Positions 17,208-25,918 of a DNA stretch of 64,000 nt are shown one piece after another. The stretch is taken from the NCBI GenBank assembly GCA_028865545.1, contig JAGWJY010000010.1, positions 1 to 64,000 on the forward strand, read 5' to 3'. Under the pieces are notes generated by a model that did no database searches, had not been told where the DNA came from, and saw only the letters and a program-made list of their open reading frames with translations. This stretch comes from Alphaproteobacteria bacterium (GTDB lineage: Bacteria; Pseudomonadota; Alphaproteobacteria; Micropepsales; Micropepsaceae). Each line of letters starts with the position of its first letter. Positions within the stretch are counted from its first letter, which is position 1. A program made the position numbers and the translations under genes.

Positions 17208-17289
17208 CCGGAAAGACCTTAGGCCTTTCCGGTCCCGGGCCCGGCGCCTGGGATCGCCCCCAGGCAGCGCAGGTGCGCCCCCTGGGGCG
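17208..17289 (+). promoter_or_regulatory. GC-rich multi-hairpin leader upstream of ffh
   Basis: Three consecutive inverted repeats are visible: CCGGAAAG/CTTTCCGG (17208-17232), CCTGGG/CCCAGG (17247-17264) and CGCCCC-CT-GGGGCG (17276-17289). No T-run follows any of them. They may end the upstream gene's transcript or form an RNA leader for the ffh-rpsP-rimM operon. This is not the SRP RNA: its GGAAG/GCAGCC apical motif is absent. Confidence 0.45.
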
Positions 17290-17312
17290 TTACTGCTTTG
17301 GGTATCGAGACG

Positions 17313-18689
17313 ATGTTCGACTCTTTGCAATCCCGCCTAGGCGGTGTGTTCGATAAGCTCCGCGGCCGCGGAGCGTTGTCGGAGTCTGACGTCGATGCGG
17401 CGCTAGCTGAAGTTCGTACTGCCCTGCTGGAAGCCGACGTTGCTCTTTCCGTCGTCGACGATTTCATCGCCAAGGTTCGTCCCAAGGCCATTGGCGAGAC
17501 AGTGATACGCTCGGTCCAGCCTGGTCAGCAGGTGGTCAAGATCGTCCATGATCAGCTGGTTGAGACGCTGGGCAGCGACAACGCCGCGCTGAACCTTGGT
17601 TCGCCGCCCGCGCCGATTTTGATGGTCGGTCTACAGGGTTCCGGTAAGACCACATCGTCCGCTAAACTGGCGCTGCTGCTGCAGACCAAAGATAAAAAGC
17701 GCGTGCTGATGGCCTCGCTTGACGTCAATCGTCCCGCCGCCATGGAGCAGCTGAAAATTCTCGGCGAACAGGCGGGCGTTGCAACGCTGCCGATCGTCGC
17801 CAACCAGATGCCACTCGATATCGCCAAGCGCGCGATGGCAGCTGCCCGTGTCGGCGGTTACGATGTGGTGATCCTCGATACCGCTGGTCGCCAGCACGTC
17901 GACGAGCAATTGATGGCCGAAGTCGCTCATGTGCGCGATGCCGTTAAGCCGCATGAGACGCTGCTGGTCGCCGACAGTCTGACCGGCCAGGATGCGGTCA
18001 ACATCGCCAAGGCGTTTAACGAGCGTGTGCCGCTCTCGGGCATCATTCTGACGCGTGCCGATGGCGATGCACGTGGCGGCGCGGCATTGTCGATGCGCGC
18101 CGTAACCGGTGCGCCGATCAAATTCCTCGGCATGGGTGAAAAGCTCGAGGCGCTGGAAGCCTTCCATCCGGCTCGTGTGGCAGCGCGCATCCTCGACATG
18201 GGCGACGTGGTCTCGCTGGTCGAGAAAGCCTCGGAAACGCTCGACAAGGAAAAGGCCGAGAAACTCGCAGCCAAGATGAAGAAGGGATCGTTCGATATGG
18301 ACGATCTCGCCGAGCAGTTGCGCCAGATGAAGAAGCTCGGCGGCATGCAGGGCGTGCTCGCCATGCTTCCCGGTGTCGGCAAGATCAAGAACCAGCTCGA
18401 CGCCGCCGGCCTCGACGATAAGATCCTCACTCATCAGGAAGCAATCATCTCGTCGATGACCAAGAAGGAACGCGTCGACCCCGACGTTATCAACGGTTCG
18501 CGGCGCAAGCGGATCGCCGCCGGCGCCGGTGTTGAGGTCAGCGACGTCAACAAGCTTCTCAAGATGCACCGCCAGATGTCCGATGTTCTGAAAAAGGTCG
18601 GCAAGGGTGGACGCGGTAATCCGCTCGCCGGAATGATGGGCGGCGGCATGCCAGGATTGCCGCCGGGAATCTTCCCCGGTCGCAGATAG
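17313..18689 (+). CDS. ffh: Signal recognition particle protein Ffh
   Basis: 458 residues. N domain ([20 protein letters not shown]), G domain with G1 GLQGSGKT at 106-113, [16 protein letters not shown], and a Met-rich M domain from about residue 320 with [12 protein letters not shown] and a tail rich in Gly-Met ([13 protein letters not shown]). It binds signal sequences and hands ribosomes to FtsY, which is also in this window. The ATG gives the canonical MFDSL start; a TTG 15 nt upstream is possible. It heads ffh-rpsP-rimM. Confidence 0.96.
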   Translation: MFDSLQSRLGGVFDKLRGRGALSESDVDAALAEVRTALLEADVALSVVDDFIAKVRPKAIGETVIRSVQPGQQVVKIVHDQLVETLGSDNAALNLGSPPAPILMVGLQGSGKTTSSAKLALLLQTKDKKRVLMASLDVNRPAAMEQLKILGEQAGVATLPIVANQMPLDIAKRAMAAARVGGYDVVILDTAGRQHVDEQLMAEVAHVRDAVKPHETLLVADSLTGQDAVNIAKAFNERVPLSGIILTRADGDARGGAALSMRAVTGAPIKFLGMGEKLEALEAFHPARVAARILDMGDVVSLVEKASETLDKEKAEKLAAKMKKGSFDMDDLAEQLRQMKKLGGMQGVLAMLPGVGKIKNQLDAAGLDDKILTHQEAIISSMTKKERVDPDVINGSRRKRIAAGAGVEVSDVNKLLKMHRQMSDVLKKVGKGGRGNPLAGMMGGGMPGLPPGIFPGRR

Positions 18690-18717
18690 TTCAACACTTC
18701 GAAAAAGGAAACTCGAC

Positions 18718-19071
18718 ATGGCTTTGAAAATCAGACTGGCGCGCGGCGGTACCAAGAAGCGCCCGCATTATGCGATCGTCATCGCGGATTCACGCAGCCC
18801 ACGCGACGGCCGCTTCATCGAGAAGATCGGCTTCTACAACCCGCTGCTGCCCAAGGATCACGCGGACCGCATCAAGCTTGACGTTGAGAAGGCCAAGGAA
18901 TGGCTGAAGAAGGGCGCCACCGCGTCGGACCGCGTGCATCGCTTCCTGGCCAATGCTGGCGTGCTCAAGCCGTTGGTGCGGAACAATCCCGAGAAGGCCA
19001 AACCGAAGAAGAAGGCACAGGAACGTGCTGCTGCTGCGGCCAAAGCTGCCGCGCCTGCGGACGCGTCGTAA
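18718..19071 (+). CDS. rpsP: 30S ribosomal protein S16
   Basis: 117 residues. The S16 core is [42 protein letters not shown], followed by an Ala/Lys-rich extension ([23 protein letters not shown]) typical of alphaproteobacterial S16. A GGAAAC lies before the ATG, and the gene is 28 nt after ffh and 9 nt before rimM. Confidence 0.97.
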   Translation: MALKIRLARGGTKKRPHYAIVIADSRSPRDGRFIEKIGFYNPLLPKDHADRIKLDVEKAKEWLKKGATASDRVHRFLANAGVLKPLVRNNPEKAKPKKKAQERAAAAAKAAAPADAS

Positions 19072-19080
19072 GAACGGACG

Positions 19081-19605
19081 ATGCCCCGCGACGTGCTCCT
19101 CGCCGCGATCGTTGGCGCACATGGGCTCAAGGGCGAAGTGCGGTTGAAAACCTTCACCGAGACGCCTGGGAACCTTGGCGCTTACGGTCCGTTGCATGCA
19201 GCCGACGGACGCGTCTTCACGCTCACCGGCCAGCGCGCCGGCAAGGACGGCGAAGCTGTCGCATCGTTCCGGGAGGTCGCCGATCGCAATGCCGCCGAGG
19301 CTCTGAGGGGGGTTGAGCTCTTTGTTGCGCGCGCCGCACTGCCCCCGGCTGGCGCCGAAGAGTTCTATCACGCCGATCTCGTGGGTCTTGCGGCGGAAGA
19401 CGTGCTCGGCCGTCACATCGGAAAAGTCGCCGCCGTGTATAATTATGGTGCAAGCGATGTGCTGACCATCCTGCGCGACGACGGCGCCGAAGTGCTTATC
19501 GCGTTCACGCGCGAAAACGTGCCTGAGATCGACGTGAAAGCCGGCCGTCTTGTCGTCGCCGTGCCTGAAGAAGTGGAAGCCGGCGACAGAGGCAGCGTGG
19601 AATGA
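19081..19605 (+). CDS. rimM: Ribosome maturation factor RimM
   Basis: 174 residues with the N-terminal RimM domain (LLAAIVGAHGLKGEVRLKTFTETP) and the PRC-barrel (EFYHADLVGL ... VPEIDVKAGRLVVAVPEE). It helps assemble the 30S head and acts near S19. It overlaps the next gene by ATGA. In most relatives trmD follows immediately; here four other genes intervene. Confidence 0.95.
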   Translation: MPRDVLLAAIVGAHGLKGEVRLKTFTETPGNLGAYGPLHAADGRVFTLTGQRAGKDGEAVASFREVADRNAAEALRGVELFVARAALPPAGAEEFYHADLVGLAAEDVLGRHIGKVAAVYNYGASDVLTILRDDGAEVLIAFTRENVPEIDVKAGRLVVAVPEEVEAGDRGSVE

Positions 19606-20060
19606 GCGAACTTTCCTATCGGTTTGCCGAAGAAGCGGATCTTCCTGTTATGGTGGAATTGCTGGCAGACGACGACATTTCGGGGCACCGCGAGCAAAAC
19701 GGGTCGCAGATTTTGCCCGAATACGCCAAGGCGTTTGCCGAGATGATGCGTATGCCCTTCAATCATATGCTACTCGCCGAAAGTGGCGGCGAAGTCGTCG
19801 GCGTGTTGCAGCTTGTCTTTATCCCTGGACTGTCACGCCGCGGTGCCATGCGTGCGATCATCGAAGGCGTGCGCGTGAAATCCACGGTGCGCGGGCACGG
19901 CATTGGCTCGGCGCTTATCGGGCGCGCGGTGGACGAGGCAAAACGCGCCGGGTGCAAGCTCGTGCAGTTGACATCCGACAAGCGCCGCCCTCGGGCGCAT
20001 CTGTTCTATCGCCGTCTCGGCTTCCAGCAGAGCCATGAGGGCTTCAAGCTCGAGCTGTGA
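19602..20060 (+). CDS. GNAT family N-acetyltransferase
   Basis: 152 residues. It opens MSELSYRFAEEADLPVMVELL and shows the acetyl-CoA binding segment VKSTVRGHGIGSALIGRAVDEAKRAGC (the R/Q-x-x-G-x-G/A loop is RGHGIG), then the C-terminal HLFYRRLGFQQSHEGFKLEL. The substrate is unknown. It is translationally coupled to rimM (ATGA), which might hint at a ribosomal or translation-related target, but coupling alone does not prove it. Confidence 0.88.
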   Translation: MSELSYRFAEEADLPVMVELLADDDISGHREQNGSQILPEYAKAFAEMMRMPFNHMLLAESGGEVVGVLQLVFIPGLSRRGAMRAIIEGVRVKSTVRGHGIGSALIGRAVDEAKRAGCKLVQLTSDKRRPRAHLFYRRLGFQQSHEGFKLEL

Positions 20061-20371
20061 ACAGACCCAGGTTCGTCAACGGCGCCTATGGGCCATTGTG
20101 CGTAACTATCTTTTCCTGTGGGAAGGGAAGAATTCACATCCGTCGCGCAACGTTCACTGTCGCTCAAAGATAAGTCGGAAGCGCGCAATATATTGATTCT
20201 ATTTACTTATTTATTTATGACGCGTCGTGCCATCGGTGCCGCGCACTCGCCGTCTGAGTGTATCCGAATAACTAGGCTCTACGGCAACGGGTGGTTAACA
20301 CCGTCAGGCTATCCTGCGGCTCTGGGGAAGCTGCATAGATGCGCGACACTGGTTACTAGGACTTCTGTCTT
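20061..20371. other. Intergenic promoter region before the pseudo-receiver operon
   Basis: There is no gene. A markedly AT-rich patch near 20190-20220 (TTTACTTATTTATTTATG) stands out in a GC-rich neighbourhood and is a plausible promoter for the following three genes. A single TTAAC occurs near 20295, but a paired CtrA-type site (TTAA-N7-TTAA) is not present. Confidence 0.4.
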
Positions 20372-20944
20372 ATGTCACATACGAGAATAAATCTACGCAA
20401 CGTCACAAGTCTGCTGGTCGATAGTGATGCGTATACGCGCGGCCTCGTCGCGCAGATGCTCCGTGGCTTCGGAATGGAGCCGCCGGCACTTGCCGACACG
20501 GGCGCCGCGGCGAAGAATTTTCTCAAGCACCAATGTCCGGATTTGTGCATCGTGGAAGCGGTGCTTCCGGACATGACAAGTGCAGATCTGATTCGCTGGG
20601 TTCGCAGGCTAAAGGGGCCGATCCGCTTCGTCCCGACCATTGTGCTGACGGGTTATACGCAGCTGCGAATGATTTCCGCCGCTCGTGATGGTGGCGCGAA
20701 CATCATCGTCAAGAAGCCGACGTCGCCCAAAGCTCTCTTTGATCACTTGGTGTGGATCGCGCGTGTCTCGCGTCCCTTCATTGAGTCGGACAAATACATC
20801 GGGCCGGATCGTCGTTTCCGGACCATCGATCCGCCCGATGGCAAATTCAAACGCGATTCCGACGATCCAGTGCCGGAAAGCGACGGCGAAGATGCAGAAT
20901 CTCAGGAGTCGACCGTGTCACACTTACCCAAATGGGTGGCCTAA
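20372..20944 (+). CDS. CheY-like pseudo-receiver protein
   Basis: 190 residues: a receiver domain (about 10-130) and a disordered acidic tail. The acidic pocket is Asp17/Asp19 (LLVDSD), the switch residue is Thr93 (VLTGY) and the Lys is at 114-115 (IIVKKP). The phospho-acceptor strand reads DLCIVEAVLPD, so Glu62 occupies the place of the usual Asp. This should prevent phosphorylation and may mimic the active state. After the domain comes YIGPDRRFRTIDPPDG, a tail seen in single-domain alphaproteobacterial regulators. It is coupled (TAATGA) to the CheE-like gene. Confidence 0.85.
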   Translation: MSHTRINLRNVTSLLVDSDAYTRGLVAQMLRGFGMEPPALADTGAAAKNFLKHQCPDLCIVEAVLPDMTSADLIRWVRRLKGPIRFVPTIVLTGYTQLRMISAARDGGANIIVKKPTSPKALFDHLVWIARVSRPFIESDKYIGPDRRFRTIDPPDGKFKRDSDDPVPESDGEDAESQESTVSHLPKWVA

Positions 20945-21471
20945 TGAAGATGGTTCATTTTCCGACGACTCGCTTTTCGGAGCTCGCGGCCCGCGCCGGA
21001 GGCGTCACGGGTACCGCCGCCGTTGAGGGAGCGTTGAAGAATCTCGAGTCATCGCGGGCGGAGAGCGACAGCGTGATCGCCAAGGCTATCGCGACTATCG
21101 AAGCGATTGTCTATGCCCCTCACGTCAACAATTGCCTGACGGAAGAGGAGATGTGCGCCATCCTGCGCCACGCTGATCAGATCGTCACACTTGCCGGCAC
21201 GTTCTGCTACGACCGCCTCGACATGGCGACGCGCAGCCTGTGCGACCTTACCGATGGACTGTTGCGTGCAAAGTTGTTTTACGCCGCGCCAGTTGTCGTG
21301 CTCGTGAAGGCTGTCAGATTGATGGCGCCCGGTGGAGCAGAGGTATCGCAGGAGGAAGCGGACAAGGTTTTCGCGGGCCTCGAGAAGGTTCTTTCGCATT
21401 TCCAGTTCAGCTCACTTTCGAGCGTTCCCGATTGCCAGAATGCAGAGGACACGAAACTGGATGCTGGCTGA
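20944..21471 (+). CDS. CheE-like helical protein
   Basis: 175 residues, mostly helical. The centre, HADQIVTLAGTFCYDRLDMATRSLCDLTDGLLRAK, resembles Caulobacter CheE and Hpt-like helices ('I..LAGTFG...L..AA..LCDL.D'). The canonical HxKG phospho-site of Hpt domains is not present. The start overlaps the stop of the pseudo-receiver gene, so the two proteins may act as a pair. The role in chemotaxis or in another switch is inferred from the similarity and pairing only. Confidence 0.65.
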   Translation: MKMVHFPTTRFSELAARAGGVTGTAAVEGALKNLESSRAESDSVIAKAIATIEAIVYAPHVNNCLTEEEMCAILRHADQIVTLAGTFCYDRLDMATRSLCDLTDGLLRAKLFYAAPVVVLVKAVRLMAPGGAEVSQEEADKVFAGLEKVLSHFQFSSLSSVPDCQNAEDTKLDAG

Positions 21472-21523
21472 CGCCGCTGATCGCGGCGCTGCTGTCGTTT
21501 GGTAACGGTAAAATGGAGCTCTG

Positions 21524-22606
21524 ATGGCGGAAATTGGTTCGATTATGGGAGAAAACCTGGAAGCGGCCGTCCCCCGTGACGAACTCGAAGCCACCATCCG
21601 TGCCCACGAACTTTTTATCGCGAACAAGTCTGGCGGACGGCGTGCGAAATTCTTCACGCGCAATCTCGCCGGCGCTGATCTCTCCAATCGCACCCTTTCG
21701 GAAGCGGACTTCTCGGGGGCGGTGCTGTACGGTGCCAATCTGCGATTTGCCGACCTACGGCGCGCCAACATGTATTGTGCAGACCTGCGTAACGTTGACG
21801 GGCGCTGCAGCAATTTCAGTCACGCGGATATGCGCGGCGCCACGCTGAATGGCAGCAATCTGTCGCAAGCCATCCTCGATCATGCTGACTTTCGCGGCGG
21901 TCGGTTGGCGCGGCAGGGATTGTGGGGGAAGGAAGAGGTCATTGATCGGAACGGCGCCGCTTCTGGCGTGAATTTCAGCTTCTGCTCTTTGCGCGGTGCT
22001 TCGTTCGAAGGCGCGAATCTCAGCGGCGCTAACTTCAGCGGCGCGGTTATCCAGGCGACCAAATTCAAGGGCGCGCGCCTCGGTGATGCGACCTTTGAAG
22101 GTGCGGTGCTTACCGAGGTCGATATGAGCGAACTCGCGGTGCCGGCATCGGCGCTCAAGAACTGCGTGCTTCCACCCTCTCCCGAAGTCCTGGCTGAAGC
22201 GCCTCATCTGCTTGCCAAACTTCAAGCCCATCAGCGTTGGGTCGACACGGATGCACGCGCCGGAACCAGCGCCATCTTCGACGGTAAGGATCTGCGCCCG
22301 CTTGCAGATGTGATCGGCCGCTTTAAGCTAACGGCGATCGCGGCGCGGCGCGTCATCGCGGTAGGCGTTGATTTCTCCTGCACCGAGCTTCAGGGTGCCG
22401 ATTTCGAAGGTGCCGACCTCAGAGGCGCGAGTTTCGAAAGCGCAGATCTGCGCGGGGCGAATTTCCGTAATGCATGCCTGCACCACGCGAAATTCATCGC
22501 CGCCGACCTGCGGACGCTTCAGCTGCACGGTGGCGGTCTGCGCCCGTGCGATTTTACGGGCGCGGCGCTCAGTGATGGGCAGATCGCCGACGCTATCGTC
22601 GACTAG
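21524..22606 (+). CDS. Pentapeptide-repeat protein
   Basis: 360 residues with two blocks of A(D/N)LXX pentapeptides: about 45-220 ([23 protein letters not shown]..., [14 protein letters not shown]) and about 285-355 ([20 protein letters not shown]), separated by a helical linker ([16 protein letters not shown]). Such repeats fold into a right-handed quadrilateral beta-helix. Some DNA-gyrase-protecting proteins share the fold, but nothing here points to that. It starts 52 nt after the CheE-like gene with GGAG before the ATG, probably in the same transcript. Confidence 0.88.
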   Translation: MAEIGSIMGENLEAAVPRDELEATIRAHELFIANKSGGRRAKFFTRNLAGADLSNRTLSEADFSGAVLYGANLRFADLRRANMYCADLRNVDGRCSNFSHADMRGATLNGSNLSQAILDHADFRGGRLARQGLWGKEEVIDRNGAASGVNFSFCSLRGASFEGANLSGANFSGAVIQATKFKGARLGDATFEGAVLTEVDMSELAVPASALKNCVLPPSPEVLAEAPHLLAKLQAHQRWVDTDARAGTSAIFDGKDLRPLADVIGRFKLTAIAARRVIAVGVDFSCTELQGADFEGADLRGASFESADLRGANFRNACLHHAKFIAADLRTLQLHGGGLRPCDFTGAALSDGQIADAIVD

Positions 22607-22716
22607 GAACGCATCCGGGCGACGGATGCCCTGAACGGCGATCCGATTTCTGCTATGGTCCTTTGCACGTCTCCGCCGGGGGGCGAAATCGGCGAAGCCG
22701 AATTCCGGGAAGGATC

Positions 22717-23430
22717 ATGTCCGACAAACCTGCTACGTCCTGGAAGGCCACTGTCCTGACGCTGTTTCCCGCGATGTTCCCGGGCGCGTTGGGCATGTCG
22801 CTCTTGGGCAAGGCGTTGGATAAAGAACTCTGGTCGCTTGAGGTGCGAGACATCCGCGGTCACGGTCTCGGCAAGCACCGCACTGTCGACGATACGCCGG
22901 CGGGCGGCGGTCCCGGTATGGTGATGCGCGCCGACGTGGCGGCTGCCGCCATCGATGCGGTCGAACGCGTTGGCCGTCCGTTGATCTATCTCACGCCGCG
23001 CGGTGTGCCGCTGACCCAGGCGCGGGTGAAGGCGCTGGCCGAAGGGCCCGGTGCCGTCCTGCTCTGCGGCCGATTCGAAGGGCTGGACGAGCGGGTCATC
23101 GCAGCGCGGAATGTGGAAGAGGTCTCCATCGGTGACTTCGTTTTGGCGGGGGGCGAGATCGCCGCCCAGGCCCTGATCGAAGCCACCGTCCGGCTCCTGC
23201 CCGGCGTCCTGGGCGACGCTGCCTCGCCGGCCGAGGAAAGCTTCAGCGTTGGGCTACTGGAATACCCGCAATTCACCCGCCCCCAGAGCTTCGAGGGACG
23301 GGACATCCCGCAGGTTCTAACCAACGGAAATCACAGAGAAATTACGAAATGGCGGCATGCTGAGGCCGAGCGGTTGACGCGGGTGCGGCGCCCCGACCTT
23401 TGGACCCTCTATGAAAAGGACAAAGGCTAG
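22717..23430 (+). CDS. trmD: tRNA (guanine-N1)-methyltransferase TrmD
   Basis: 237 residues. It makes m1G37 in tRNAs to prevent +1 frameshifting. The SPOUT knot region is clear: [30 protein letters not shown], and the C-terminal [33 protein letters not shown] lies 6 nt before the ATG. It is separated from rimM by about 3.1 kb of unrelated genes but remains next to rplS. Confidence 0.96.
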   Translation: MSDKPATSWKATVLTLFPAMFPGALGMSLLGKALDKELWSLEVRDIRGHGLGKHRTVDDTPAGGGPGMVMRADVAAAAIDAVERVGRPLIYLTPRGVPLTQARVKALAEGPGAVLLCGRFEGLDERVIAARNVEEVSIGDFVLAGGEIAAQALIEATVRLLPGVLGDAASPAEESFSVGLLEYPQFTRPQSFEGRDIPQVLTNGNHREITKWRHAEAERLTRVRRPDLWTLYEKDKG

Positions 23431-23477
23431 GTTATACGGCCCCTCCTTTTGACATTCGCGCGCCTACGGAGACCCAA

Positions 23478-23894
23478 ATGAACCTGCTGCAACAGCTCGA
23501 AGTTGAGCAAATGAAGGCTCTGCGCGCGACGGCCCACCCCGAGTTTCGCCCTGGCGATACGTTGAAGGTCAATGTGAAGGTGGTTGACGTCAGCTTTGAC
23601 GAAAAGACCAAGCAGCAGAAGACCCGCGAGCGCCTGCAGGCCTTTGAAGGCGTCTGCATTGCGCGCCAGGGCGAAGGCTTGAACGAGAGCTTCACGGTGC
23701 GCAAGATTTCTTACGGCGAAGGCGTGGAGCGCGTCTTCCCGGTCTACTCGCCGCTGGTCGATTCCGTGACCGTCGTCCGCAAGGGTCGCGTTCGCCGCGC
23801 CAAGCTCTATTATCTGCGTGGCCGCCGCGGCAAGTCGGCCCGTATCGCCGAGCGCCAGGACAACGAAAGCGCCGCCGTCGTCGAGAAGTCCTGA
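23478..23894 (+). CDS. rplS: 50S ribosomal protein L19
   Basis: 138 residues with the L19 core: [61 protein letters not shown] and [15 protein letters not shown]. The C-terminal extension ([15 protein letters not shown]) is modest. It faces the peptide-modification operon convergently across 33 bp with no clear terminator hairpin. Confidence 0.97.
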   Translation: MNLLQQLEVEQMKALRATAHPEFRPGDTLKVNVKVVDVSFDEKTKQQKTRERLQAFEGVCIARQGEGLNESFTVRKISYGEGVERVFPVYSPLVDSVTVVRKGRVRRAKLYYLRGRRGKSARIAERQDNESAAVVEKS

Positions 23895-23927
23895 CGCACG
23901 TTATTTGTTGAACGTCGCCGGGGCGCG

Positions 23928-25115
23928 TCAATGCCGCGTCGCGTGTCGGGAACTCTGCTTTTCCAGTTTCGACCAGTAATGCCGGTTTGCCCGGACGCGT
24001 GCTTTGTGCATCTTGCAGATGAACGTGGCACGCTCGTAAATTGTCGAATCCTCCGACATGTCGTAATTGCAGCCGCTGCACCATGAGCAACCGCTGGCGA
24101 CGTCGCACGACAGGCATTCCTCCGGGCTTTGCGACCGGCGTGTCATGGCGAGGAAAGGACGCAGCCTGTTCTTGTCGATCCCGTCGAAGCAATTGCCGAT
24201 CGCTCGACCCAACTGGTGTGTTAGTGAATAGGGCGCGAAACGGACGCAGGGATAGAAAATCCCGTCGCCATCCACCGCCAGCATCTTGCCCGCGCCGCAC
24301 CAATTCCTGTCGTCCTCTGGACTGAGAGATTGGCCGATGTTCCGGCTGAACAGGGAACAGGAATGGCTGTCGGCGAGACCGTGGTCGATGACGTAGTCGG
24401 CCAACTCGACCAGCTGCTTTTCAAACAGGGTATCGTCGCCGGGTTGCCAGACATCCTCATTCACGACGTTCATATTGACGGTTTTGATGCCTAGCTTGAA
24501 CAGGTGGACGACGCTTTCCTTGATGTAGGGAATGTCGTCGTGCGAAATTGTTGCCTTGGTCGCCGCGCCGGGGAACTGTTCCAGCCAGAGCGGGATGTTC
24601 TTGACCACAGCCTCGTAAGAACCTTTGCCGTTGGGAAAGACGCGCTGCGTATCGTGCTTACGCTTCGTACCGTCGATGCTGATGCCGATGCTCAAGTGCT
24701 GTCGGTTCTTGGCGATATAGCGCTGCACCTTGCTCTTGCCGTAAAGCAGGCCGTTGGTGGAGAAGCTGAAGCGGTATCGGTCGAACCACGGATGGCCGGT
24801 TTCGTACATTCGCAGCTTTGCATAATCGGAAATGCGATCGATAAGATCGATTTCCAGGAAGGGCTCGCCGCCGATGAAATCCCAGATGACGGCGCTTTCG
24901 TCGAATTGTTCGCGTTCGCGCAGCAGATAGTCGATCGTCGCCCTGGCGACGTCGAAGCTCATCTTCTTGTTCTTGTTCTTGTCGGCCAGGTAGCAGTACT
25001 TGCAGCGCAGCTGGCAGTCCTCGGTAACGATAAACGTCACCGTCTTGGCACGCCCTTCCTGCCAAGAGGGACGGCGGCGACCCAGTAGGGGTTCCCGAAG
25101 CGTTGTTTCCACCAT
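23928..25115 (-). CDS. Radical SAM/SPASM peptide maturase, CXXX-repeat target type
   Basis: 395 residues. The radical SAM triad is Cys34, Cys38 and Cys41 (CQLRCKYCY, CX3CX2C), with GGEP at 82-85 for SAM binding. A SPASM-type C-terminal region carries Cys273, Cys290, Cys334, Cys337, Cys343, Cys346, Cys349 and Cys367, ligands for one or two auxiliary Fe-S clusters, as in peptide-modifying enzymes that make thioether cross-links. It is the last gene of a six-gene operon, 45 nt after the third Cys-repeat precursor. The reaction (probably thioether or other side-chain links to the repeat cysteines) is inferred from family and context. Confidence that it is a peptide maturase is high; the exact chemistry is unknown. 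Confidence 0.9.
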   Translation of the reverse strand: MVETTLREPLLGRRRPSWQEGRAKTVTFIVTEDCQLRCKYCYLADKNKNKKMSFDVARATIDYLLREREQFDESAVIWDFIGGEPFLEIDLIDRISDYAKLRMYETGHPWFDRYRFSFSTNGLLYGKSKVQRYIAKNRQHLSIGISIDGTKRKHDTQRVFPNGKGSYEAVVKNIPLWLEQFPGAATKATISHDDIPYIKESVVHLFKLGIKTVNMNVVNEDVWQPGDDTLFEKQLVELADYVIDHGLADSHSCSLFSRNIGQSLSPEDDRNWCGAGKMLAVDGDGIFYPCVRFAPYSLTHQLGRAIGNCFDGIDKNRLRPFLAMTRRSQSPEECLSCDVASGCSWCSGCNYDMSEDSTIYERATFICKMHKARVRANRHYWSKLEKQSSRHATRH

Positions 25116-25160
25116 CTGACCTCGCGGTGTTTCCGTTGCTGGCCGCTTCAGGAGCGACCG

Positions 25161-25541
25161 TCAGTATTTGCTGTCGTTCGTACAGGCGTTCATACAGGTG
25201 CCTTCGCAACTGCCTTGGCAGTTTCCCTCGCAGCCCATCATGCAGCTGTCTTTGCATTGGCCGGAACAAGCGCCTTCGCAGTCGTTCAGGCAGTGGGCTG
25301 TGCAGCTGTTCAGGCAGCCATTTTCACAGCCGGTGGAGCAATCGGAGGCGCAGCTGGCGGTGCAATTCCCTGAGCAGTCGCCGGTACAGCTGCCCTCGCA
25401 ATCGCCGCCGCAATCGGCGCGCGCCTGCAGAGGTACGGTCAATCCGAGACCCATCACCGCAAGAGAGGGAATGACTATCGTGCCGGATTTCAGAAAACCA
25501 CGCCGGTTTAGGTTCTTAGTGGGTTGAGATCGTATATTCAT
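25161..25541 (-). CDS. CXXX-repeat precursor peptide 3 (20 Cys, Tat-like leader)
   Basis: 126 residues. Residues 1-42 form a leader: NRRGFLK with twin Arg at 13-14, a hydrophobic stretch (IVIPSLAVMGLGLTV) and an AxA site (ARA, 40-42). From Asp43 onward the chain has 20 cysteines at residues 44 to 120, every fourth residue without a single exception. The three residues between them are mostly Gly, Ser, Asp, Glu, Asn and Thr. It is the longest of three tandem paralogues and lies directly before the radical SAM gene. ACGGAGAA precedes the ATG. The predicted role is substrate of the maturase, exported by Tat; its activity is unknown. Confidence 0.88.
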   Translation of the reverse strand: MNIRSQPTKNLNRRGFLKSGTIVIPSLAVMGLGLTVPLQARADCGGDCEGSCTGDCSGNCTASCASDCSTGCENGCLNSCTAHCLNDCEGACSGQCKDSCMMGCEGNCQGSCEGTCMNACTNDSKY

Positions 25542-25582
25542 TTTATGTTCTCCGTTCTGCAGAAACGGCTTTGAAGCAAAAA

Positions 25583-25888
25583 CTATCTGCTCGTCTGCTT
25601 GCAGGTATCCTGGCAACTGCCTTCGCAGGAGTTGTTGCAGATGGCGTAGCAGGTGTTGGCGCACCCATCGGCACAACTGCCGCCACAGTCGCTGCCGCAC
25701 TGTGCGGTGCAACTGCCTGTGCAGGCGCCCTGACATCCACCTTCACATAGAGAGTCGCAATCGGCACGTGCCGGCAACGGCGCGGCCAGCGTGAGTCCCA
25801 AGATGGCTATAACGGGAATGATCTTGCCCCCTGCCATGAGAACGCCGCGCCGGTTCACGCTCTTTCCAGGGTTCGATCTTTTCGCCAT
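25583..25888 (-). CDS. CXXX-repeat precursor peptide 2 (14 Cys)
   Basis: 101 residues. The leader has twin Arg at 13-14 in the weaker context NRRGVLM, a hydrophobic core (IIPVIAILGLTLAAPL) and ARA at 40-42. It is followed by 14 cysteines at residues 44 to 96, exactly every fourth position, then KQTSR. GGAGGAA lies 8 nt before the chosen ATG; an upstream in-frame Met (MGEERS) lacks such a site. It sits between the other two precursors with 30-41 nt gaps. The odd triplets YAI and DSL show that hydrophobic residues are tolerated between cysteines. Confidence 0.87.
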   Translation of the reverse strand: MAKRSNPGKSVNRRGVLMAGGKIIPVIAILGLTLAAPLPARADCDSLCEGGCQGACTGSCTAQCGSDCGGSCADGCANTCYAICNNSCEGSCQDTCKQTSR

Positions 25889-25918
25889 TGAACGTTCCTC
25901 CCCCAAGGAATGCCTTCG

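Noticed and set aside
17161-17312. Signal recognition particle RNA next to ffh.
   Set aside because: The conserved apical loop (GGAAG ... GCAGCC) of bacterial SRP RNA is absent.
20061-20371. A CtrA-type binding site before the pseudo-receiver gene.
   Set aside because: Only a single TTAAC half is visible; the second half at the required spacing is missing.
25168-25527. A plus-strand Pro/Gln/Ser-rich frame opposite precursor 3.
   Set aside because: It is the antisense shadow of the Cys repeat and has no ribosome binding site or family pattern.
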